Assembly: GCA_050049355.1 (NCBI GenBank)
Contig: JASFWK010000070.1
Coordinates: 1-10,454 of the forward strand
Length of the DNA stretch: 10,454 nucleotides
Origin: JASFWK01 sp050049355
Lineage (GTDB): Bacteria; Chloroflexota; Anaerolineae; B4-G1; DUEL01
Direction: 5' to 3'
A program made the translations under genes and the position numbers. Shown here in pieces: positions 6,232-10,454 of this stretch (within the stretch, counting starts at the first letter, position 1; each line of letters starts with the position of its first letter). Under the pieces are notes generated by a model. The model saw only the letters and a program-made list of their open reading frames with translations. It was not told where the DNA came from and did not search any database.

Positions 6232-6681
6232 CTATTCGGGGGGTTGGCCAACGGGGTCGGGTGGGTGCTTCACTCCCTCCAGGTCACGGGCGCTGAAACT
6301 ATCCGGAAGCAATGCAGCCACCGTCGTCTCGCGCGTCGCTCCTGACGTGTCGGCGATCAACACCGTAGTCTCCTCGCCGAATTCTCTCAGGATCTGCCGA
6401 CAGGAGCCACAGGGGGCACCGCCGTTCTCAGTGACCACCGCCAGCGCGACGAACTCTCGCTCCCCCTCAGAGACGGCCTTGACCACAGCAGCCCGCTCAG
6501 CGCAGGTGGTAAGCGGATAGACAGCGTTCTCCACGTTGCTGCCCGTGTAGACGCGGCCTGAGCGTCCCAGAAGCGCCGCGCCCACCCGATACTGCGAATA
6601 CGGCGCGTACGCCTCCTCTCTCGCCGCTCGCGCTTGGACGATCAATTCCTCCCGGTCGAAATCCTCCATACGAACCCCCAT
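6232..6681 (-). CDS. cdd: Cytidine deaminase
   Basis: The enzyme hydrolyses cytidine and deoxycytidine to uridine and deoxyuridine (pyrimidine salvage, cytoplasm). The 149-residue product is of the short, homotetrameric type with three zinc-binding cysteines: TCAERAA (59-65) gives Cys60 and the catalytic Glu62, and PCGSCRQ (90-96) gives Cys91 and Cys94. YAPYSQYRVGAAL (25-37) and GSNVENA (47-53) form the nucleoside pocket. The last 12 or so residues are Pro-rich and beyond the usual end. ATG 6681 has AGGG 8 nt upstream; an internal ATG (codon 5, 6669) is also possible, with GGGGG before it. It follows the VIT-like gene by 45 nt and precedes the methyltransferase by 13 nt, so it probably shares their transcript. 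Confidence 0.95.
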   Translation of the reverse strand: MGVRMEDFDREELIVQARAAREEAYAPYSQYRVGAALLGRSGRVYTGSNVENAVYPLTTCAERAAVVKAVSEGEREFVALAVVTENGGAPCGSCRQILREFGEETTVLIADTSGATRETTVAALLPDSFSARDLEGVKHPPDPVGQPPE

Positions 6682-6726
6682 CGCGTTGACCCTATGCAGA
6701 CTCGGTCGCCGTTGGCACTTCGAAGA

Positions 6727-7347
6727 CTATGGTTCCAAGCCGTCCAACAGCAGGCTGAGCACTATGGCCACAACACCGGCGACGAGGGTGCGGAATCCAT
6801 AGCTCAGGAGGTTGCTCTCAGAGATGTGCCCCAAGAAGATCCCCAATCCAAACAGACTGACAAGGGCAATAGCTACAGAGAGCACATAGCCGACCACGAT
6901 GTTGCCGAAGAGAGGTGCCAGGAAGAAGGGTATCAGCACGAGCAGGGCTGCGAGAAAGGGAGCCAAACCATCCACTAGCGCCACGGTGATGACCGCAACG
7001 CGCGAGGCGCGGCCAATCTTGGTCTCACCAAGATCGGCAAGGGTAACCTTCTCCAGTTCGACCAGCTCACGCCGGCGTTCCGCCGCCTCGGTCAGGTACG
7101 CTCCCCACAGGCCCGAGATTCCCATCGCAATGGAAGTGGCTATGCCGGTGCGAATCACAACACCGGCGTTGCGAACCCCAGCCACGAAGCTCCCCATTAC
7201 CATACCCAGGGTGGTCAGCGTGCCATCGAAAGCGTTCATCGCGAAATACCGGCGGGCAATACGCGCCGCGCCAGCGATACGGCTGTACTCGCGCATATCA
7301 TTGACGCGCTGCACTATCCGCTCCCGGGGATTGCCAGACTTCTCCAT
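6727..7347 (-). CDS. VIT1/CCC1-like membrane protein (TIGR00267-type)
   Basis: The 206-residue product has about five membrane spans (approximately 38-57, 64-85, 115-136, 138-172 possibly split in two, and 181-201). FDGTLTTLGMVMG (40-52) is the signature of the first helix in VIT1/CCC1-type iron and manganese transporters. An acidic amphipathic stretch rich in Glu (88-100) follows helix 2, where VIT1 carries its cytosolic metal-binding helices, though it is shorter here. The likely role is transport of Fe2+ or Mn2+, but the TIGR00267 branch is uncharacterised. Start ATG 7347 has AAGGA at 5-nt spacing, formed from the last codons of the DUF211 gene, which stops 2 nt before it. The pair is therefore translationally close and probably works together. 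Confidence 0.85.
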   Translation of the reverse strand: MEKSGNPRERIVQRVNDMREYSRIAGAARIARRYFAMNAFDGTLTTLGMVMGSFVAGVRNAGVVIRTGIATSIAMGISGLWGAYLTEAAERRRELVELEKVTLADLGETKIGRASRVAVITVALVDGLAPFLAALLVLIPFFLAPLFGNIVVGYVLSVAIALVSLFGLGIFLGHISESNLLSYGFRTLVAGVVAIVLSLLLDGLEP

Positions 7348-7349
7348 GA

Positions 7350-7637
7350 CTATCCTTGAAGCGTATCTACGTCCTCAATGAGCATCTTGCCAGCCGCGAC
7401 CTCGTCAATCGAGTGAACTGAGCCACCGTTCTCCTCGATGATGCCGACGACCTCGTCGTAGTTCAGTTCGCGTCCCTCAATGGTGATCTTGGCGTTTTCC
7501 ACACGGTGATCGATCTCGTAGATCGAGATGTTGACCCCGTCCACGCCCTCCAGATTGGCCAATACCTGCGCTAGTCGAACGATGTTAGGTCGCATAGGCT
7601 TCAGCACATCCAGTACCAGCCGTCGCAAGTTCCCCAT
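7350..7637 (-). CDS. DUF211 family protein
   Basis: The 95-residue product matches DUF211, a small ferredoxin-like-fold family best known from archaea: RRLVLDVLKP (5-14), LEGVDGVNISIYEID (29-43), the KITIEG strand (50-55), and GGSVHSIDEVAAGK (71-84). No function is established; the fold resembles small regulatory or ligand-binding (ACT-like) domains. ATG 7637 is preceded by AAGGAG at a rather long spacing of 12 nt, with purine-rich sequence in between. The gene is followed within 2 nt by the VIT-like membrane protein, an arrangement I recall from archaeal genomes, which suggests that it senses or modulates the transporter. It lies 127 nt after glmU, a gap in which I see no clear promoter or terminator. 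Confidence 0.88.
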   Translation of the reverse strand: MGNLRRLVLDVLKPMRPNIVRLAQVLANLEGVDGVNISIYEIDHRVENAKITIEGRELNYDEVVGIIEENGGSVHSIDEVAAGKMLIEDVDTLQG

Positions 7638-7764
7638 ACTTCTCTTCTACTCCTTATGTCTGTAGATGCTCGTCCAGATACGGACAGCGAGCATAGGCTT
7701 TCACACGCCCCACCATTTATGCGAAAGCAGCCACCGGGCGAGGCCCAACGCCAGGCATGCCGCC

Positions 7765-9129
7765 TCACAAGCCTTCTCCCTGTGGCTCCTCTTTCTCCTC
7801 CCGAACGCGCGCCGGCACGCCGTAGGCCAGCGCCCCATCCGGAACGTCCCGCGTTACTACGGAACCGGCCCCTACCCGCGCACCCTTGCCCACGCGAACC
7901 GGAGCCACTAACATCGAATCCGATCCGATGAAGGCACGCTCCCCGACAACGGTGCGGTGCTTCCGCTCCCCGTCGAAGTTGCAGGTGACGGTCCCGGCAC
8001 CGATGTTGGCCCCGGCTCCTATCTCGGCGTCGCCCACATAGCTGAAGTGCCCCATCTTGGCCTCTGGCCCCAGGATGGACTTCTTGACCTCCCCGAAGTT
8101 CCCCACGTGGGCCCCAGCCTTCAGGTGTGCGCCGGATCGGAGATGGCTGAATGGACCGACGTCGCTTCCATCCTCCATCACCGCCTCCTCCACAAAGGAG
8201 GCCAGCACCCGGCAGCCATCGCCGATGGTGCTATCCTCGATCACGCTGTTTGGCCCAATCTCGCAGCGTGCACCGATGACCGTCTCGCCTCGCAGGTGCG
8301 CGTTTGGCCAGATCACGGTATCCCGACCAATAGTCACGCCGGATTCGATGTAGGTCGTGGCAGGGTCGACCATGGTCACCCCAGCCTCCATCCAGCGTCG
8401 ATTGATCCGGCGGCGCAGTGCTGCTCCTGCCTCTGCCAGATGGACGCGGGTGTTGATCCCCAGGACCTCGGCCGGATCATCCGTCGTCACAGAGGCAGCC
8501 GGTCGCCCTTCCTCTGCAGCCATCTCCACCAAGTCGGTCAAGTAGTACTCCTCCTTGGAGCGCAGCTCAAGGGCAGGCAGGTGCTTCCAGAGCCACTCTC
8601 CTTCGAACGCGTAGACGCCAGCGTTCAACTCCTGGATCGCTCGCTCAGCGTCTGTCGCCTCCGCCTCCTCCACGATCCGCGCCACCGCACCATCCTCCCC
8701 CCGCACGACGCGGCCGAACCCCCGCGGATCGTCCGCCAGTACGGTGAGGATAGCGAGGGGAGCTCCTTGCTCCCGTCGAACCTCGGCCACGCGCCGCAGC
8801 GTGTCGGCGGTTAGCAGCGGCATGTCGGCGTAGACAATCGTCACCTCCTCCACCTCTCCCGCCAGCGCAGGCTGCGCCTGGAGCACAGCGTGGCCGGTGC
8901 CGAGCTGCTCTTGCTGCTCAACGTAGGTGGCATCCTTCCCTACCGTCTGCCGCACCGCCTCCCCCTCATGGCCGATGACGAGCACCGGGGGAACGTCGAT
9001 CAGAGCACGCGCCGTCTCGACAGCGTAGAGAACCATCGGACGCCCCAGCAGAGGATGAAGGACCTTGGGGAGGGTCGACCGCATGCGGGTGCCCTGGCCG
9101 GCAGCCAGGATGACGACGCCCAACCTCAC
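7765..9129 (-). CDS. glmU: Bifunctional UDP-GlcNAc pyrophosphorylase / GlcN-1-P acetyltransferase
   Basis: GlmU acetylates glucosamine-1-phosphate and then couples it to UTP, giving UDP-GlcNAc for peptidoglycan and glycans. The 454-residue product has the uridylyltransferase domain with LAAGQGTRM (8-16), Lys22, GTGHAV (77-82) and ADMPLL (101-106, metal-binding Asp102), and then a left-handed beta-helix from about 250 with hexapeptide repeats. In the acetyltransferase site, SHLRSG (328-333), Lys349, MGHFSYVGD with the catalytic His361 (359-367), and TCNFDG (382-387) are present. Full length and apparently intact. GTG 9129 has an excellent SD (AAGGAGG at 9135-9141, 5-nt spacing). Its GTG overlaps the TGA of a 35-codon ORF upstream (GTGA), and the transcript carries a structured leader. 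Confidence 0.97.
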   Translation of the reverse strand: MRLGVVILAAGQGTRMRSTLPKVLHPLLGRPMVLYAVETARALIDVPPVLVIGHEGEAVRQTVGKDATYVEQQEQLGTGHAVLQAQPALAGEVEEVTIVYADMPLLTADTLRRVAEVRREQGAPLAILTVLADDPRGFGRVVRGEDGAVARIVEEAEATDAERAIQELNAGVYAFEGEWLWKHLPALELRSKEEYYLTDLVEMAAEEGRPAASVTTDDPAEVLGINTRVHLAEAGAALRRRINRRWMEAGVTMVDPATTYIESGVTIGRDTVIWPNAHLRGETVIGARCEIGPNSVIEDSTIGDGCRVLASFVEEAVMEDGSDVGPFSHLRSGAHLKAGAHVGNFGEVKKSILGPEAKMGHFSYVGDAEIGAGANIGAGTVTCNFDGERKHRTVVGERAFIGSDSMLVAPVRVGKGARVGAGSVVTRDVPDGALAYGVPARVREEKEEPQGEGL

Positions 9130-9233
9130 GCTCTCCTCCTTCTAACGCCAAAGAGAAAGCAAACAGCCGCAACCCAGCCCGCGATAGGGCCGGTCACGGC
9201 CTTTATCAAGATAGATTTCAGGCGGGAACTCAT
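9126..9233 (-). CDS. Small single-span membrane protein ORF coupled to glmU
   Basis: A 35-residue frame from ATG 9233 ends in a TGA overlapping the glmU GTG as GTGA, a typical translational-coupling junction. The peptide starts MSSRLKSILIKAV, has a hydrophobic stretch (about 8-30) broken by one Lys (11) and with one Cys (25), and ends with four Arg (31-34) and Ala. This looks like a one-span membrane protein with a basic cytoplasmic tail. I do not recognise the family. Upstream SD support is weak, so translation is unproven. The glmU SD lies within its last codons. It could be a real small membrane protein, a leader peptide tuning glmU, or chance. Confidence 0.42.
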   Translation of the reverse strand: MSSRLKSILIKAVTGPIAGWVAAVCFLFGVRRRRA

Positions 9234-9258
9234 CCAATCAAGACCTGCCAGGCAACAC

Positions 9259-9296
9259 CCCCGGAGACCGGGGAGGGGAGCGGTTGCAGGCTCCCC
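9259..9296 (-). promoter_or_regulatory. Two adjacent GC-rich hairpins in the glmU leader
   Basis: On the minus strand GGGGAGC (9290-9296) pairs with GCTCCCC (9275-9281) around an 8-nt loop, and CCCCGG (9268-9273) pairs with CCGGGG (9259-9264) around 3 nt. Neither is followed by a T-run, so they do not look like an intrinsic terminator. The first loop contains GCAAC, which can pair with GTTGC at 9252-9256 just downstream, allowing a pseudoknot or an alternative fold. Whether this controls glmU is inference. Confidence 0.4.
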
Positions 9297-9303
9297 CTTC
9301 AAG

Positions 9304-9363
9304 CTGAGGCGCAAGGATCCGAACTTTCGGTCACGGACTCAGAATCCGCGCCGTCCTGCCCCA
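9304..9363 (-). pseudogene. tRNA-Gln(CUG)-like element lacking a D-arm (decayed tRNA or mimic)
   Basis: On the minus strand TGGGGCA (9357-9363) pairs with CGCCTCA (9305-9311) in 6 of 7 acceptor positions, including the U1-A72 pair typical of tRNA-Gln. GCGGA-TTCTGAG-TCCGT forms a full anticodon arm with anticodon CUG. A T-loop TTCGGAT follows, then CCTTG, with the discriminator G at 9304. Compared with a normal tRNA-Gln, only about 7 nt (GGACGGC) replace the 19-nt D-arm region, the T-stem has two mismatches (49-65 and 52-62), and position 58 is G instead of the near-universal A. CCA is not encoded (CTT follows). It is therefore most likely a degraded tRNA-Gln gene still behind a promoter, or less likely a tRNA-like fold used as a leader element for glmU. 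Confidence 0.5.
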
Positions 9364-9373
9364 GCGAACAGTG

Positions 9374-9391
9374 GAGACTGGTGTCAGTCTC
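9374..9391 (-). promoter_or_regulatory. Perfect 7-bp hairpin at the 5' end of the glmU leader
   Basis: GAGACTG and CAGTCTC form a perfect stem with a 4-nt loop, beginning about 9 nt after the predicted transcription start and ending 10 nt before the tRNA-like element. It could be a 5' stability hairpin or part of precursor processing. Confidence 0.4.
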
Positions 9392-9406
9392 TCACGTGCA
9401 ATCTAC

Positions 9407-9434
9407 ATTCTATCACAATCTGCGCGCCTTGCAA
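9407..9434 (-). promoter_or_regulatory. Promoter of the tRNA-Gln-like element and glmU operon
   Basis: Minus strand TTGCAA (9429-9434), a 16-nt spacer, and TGATAGAAT (9407-9415), an extended -10. Predicted start is near 9400, about 37 nt before the tRNA-like element and about 270 nt before glmU. It is the only good promoter I see upstream of glmU. Confidence 0.55.
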
Positions 9435-9866
9435 GATCGGTCGCCGACCCGAACATGCGATGAGCTTCCTGCAAATCAGCGCTTCTGTCCACCAGAACCT
9501 GGATTCTGAACATCTCCACCCCTGACCATCCCGCCAGCTTCCTGAGACCAGTCTCCGCCACCGCAGTGGAAACGACCACCTGGCTCAAGGGCAGGCGACC
9601 TCTGGCCCTACTGCGACCTGGCGGCAGGCCGCCCTTGGACAGGGTCAGCACGCGGCATCCTGGGAAGCCGCTGGGAGATCGCCAATCTGACTCGCTCCCG
9701 GTCCGACGAGCAGCGCGTAGCAGGGCAGAGCGACGTCTCCGAGATCCAGGACCGTGTGATTGGTCGCATCTCGGCGATGACGTTGTTATCGAGCGAGGTC
9801 TCTTTGTCGCGCCCCTGCTATCCTCACCGAGCAGCTCTGTATCGCAGCGCTGCTCCCGCGGGTCAG
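9435..9866. other. Gene-poor stretch, no credible gene seen
   Basis: About 430 bp separate the divergent glmU-side and C39-peptidase promoters. Long open frames exist on both strands (for example 9403-9933 minus and 9566-9892 plus). Their translations are rich in Arg and Ser, have no recognisable motif, no SD and a mixed third-position composition unlike the neighbours. A small hairpin GGCGG-CAGG-CCGCC lies at about 9621-9634. I see no tRNA, 4.5S RNA, tmRNA or RNase P RNA signature. Confidence 0.5.
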
Positions 9867-9895
9867 TTGCCTCTTCCGTCAATACGATATAGAAT
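9867..9895 (+). promoter_or_regulatory. Promoter of the C39-like peptidase gene
   Basis: TTGCCT (9867-9872), a 17-nt spacer and TAGAAT (9890-9895). Predicted start is near 9902, giving a leader of about 65 nt. Confidence 0.5.
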
Positions 9896-9966
9896 CGAGA
9901 CGAACCAGACTCCCCGATAGATAGAGGCCGCAAGAGGACCTGACCAGCTGTGAGGAGGACAAGGCG

Positions 9967-10454
9967 ATGGCGAGGACGCTACCTGTGCCCTACAAGTCCC
10001 AGTGGGATGAGGACGCTCGGCGCAGCAGAAAGGACTGCGGACCAGCCTGTGTCGCAATGCTGCTCCACTACTACGACACCCCCGCAGATACAGATCAGGT
10101 CTTTGCCGCCACCGGTGCGGGGGAGGACGCGTTCGTCAACATACGGCAGATGCGCCAGGCTGCGCAGCAATTGGGTCTGGAGCTGAGTTACCGAACCGAC
10201 TGCGACCTCGACGATCTGCGGCCCTGGCTCGACGAGGGACTCCCCTTCATCGCGCTGGTCAACTATGGCGTCTGGTCCAGCGCGGGCCTCACCCAGGATA
10301 CCTACACTGATTCCCACTTCGTCGTCGTGGTGGGGTACGACGAGGACAATGTCCTCATCAACGACCCGAACTACTGGGGGGACCGCCGCGCGGAAGGGGA
10401 TCACAAAGCTTACCCCACCCACCTGTTCCACCAGGCCTGGCACGACCTCCTGGC
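9967..10454 (+). CDS. C39-like cysteine peptidase family protein (3' end outside window)
   Basis: The first 162 residues match the peptidase C39-like (C39_2) papain fold. VPYKSQWD (7-14) carries the likely oxyanion Gln12, KDCGPACVAMLL (22-33) the nucleophile Cys24, DSHFVVVVGYD (115-125) the catalytic His117 and LINDPNY (130-136) the Asp133. All three catalytic positions are present. There is no signal peptide or membrane segment at the N-terminus, so it starts as a cytoplasmic protein, unlike the ABC-transporter-fused C39 domains that trim double-Gly leader peptides. No bacteriocin precursor or transporter is visible. ATG 9967 has AGGAGG (9953-9958) at 8-nt spacing. It may be a stand-alone protein of about 200 residues or carry a further domain beyond the edge. 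Substrate is unknown. Confidence 0.85.
   Translation, partial: MARTLPVPYKSQWDEDARRSRKDCGPACVAMLLHYYDTPADTDQVFAATGAGEDAFVNIRQMRQAAQQLGLELSYRTDCDLDDLRPWLDEGLPFIALVNYGVWSSAGLTQDTYTDSHFVVVVGYDEDNVLINDPNYWGDRRAEGDHKAYPTHLFHQAWHDLL

Noticed and set aside
7638..7764. Terminator or separate promoter between glmU and DUF211
   Set aside because: Only a 4-bp GGGC/GCCC hairpin without a T-run, and no -35/-10 pair at acceptable spacing; left as undecided read-through region.
7957..8814. 285-codon plus-strand frame antisense to glmU
   Set aside because: Shadow frame of a complete, intact glmU; no SD or family features.
9252..9400. T-box riboswitch reading glutamine tRNA
   Set aside because: No T-box sequence (AGGGTGGNACCGCG-like) and no specifier-loop layout; the element resembles the tRNA itself rather than a tRNA-binding leader.
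9403..9933. 176-codon open frame on the minus strand in the gene-poor stretch
   Set aside because: Rich in Arg and Ser, no recognisable motif, no SD, mixed third-position composition, and it overlaps both promoters and an opposing frame at 9566-9892. High GC content alone explains it.
9979..10443. 154-codon minus-strand frame opposite the C39-like gene
   Set aside because: Shadow of a gene with all C39 catalytic motifs and a strong SD on the plus strand.

Overview
The window is a compact, GC-rich bacterial segment. Most genes lie on the minus strand in tightly spaced or overlapping runs. The promoters I can read are of the bacterial sigma-70 type, several have good Shine-Dalgarno (SD) sites, and GTG starts are common. 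Several families here are typical of archaea but also occur in deep-branching, often thermophilic or anaerobic bacteria: DUF1786, DUF211 and the TIGR00267-type VIT-like membrane protein. With a degenerate CACAGAG-type palindrome between genes, this suggests Chloroflexota (Anaerolineae or a relative). That placement is inference; no rRNA or taxonomic marker is present.

Left part (1-1836): a lipoprotein precursor, cut by the window edge, lies directly downstream of hflX (ribosome-associated GTPase). hflX has an extended -10 promoter and a short leader that may hold a 26-codon ORF. Between hflX and the next operon is a 53-bp imperfect palindrome of a dispersed-repeat type.

Middle left (1837-4685, minus strand): a molybdenum cofactor operon mogA-moeA-DUF1786 behind a near-consensus promoter. 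All three genes overlap. MogA adenylylates molybdopterin and MoeA inserts molybdate; the third protein is a predicted ASKHA-fold protein of unknown function. A divergent consensus-type promoter drives a small transaldolase on the plus strand (4850-5503), whose 3' end overlaps that of a convergent methyltransferase.

Middle right (5448-9434, minus strand), in transcription order: promoter, a degraded tRNA-Gln-like element, GC-rich hairpins, a 35-codon membrane-peptide ORF coupled to glmU by a GTGA overlap, glmU (UDP-GlcNAc synthesis), DUF211, a VIT-like membrane protein, cdd (cytidine deaminase) and a class I SAM methyltransferase. The genes from DUF211 to the methyltransferase are close enough to be one transcript.

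Right end (9435-10454): about 430 bp in which I see no credible gene, then a promoter and the first 162 codons of a C39-like cysteine peptidase on the plus strand, cut by the window edge.

The points most worth follow-up are the tRNA-Gln-like element in the glmU leader, the coupled mini-ORF before glmU, the DUF1786 gene fused by overlap to the Moco operon, and the DUF211/VIT pair. I found no CRISPR array, insertion sequence or complete novel defence system.
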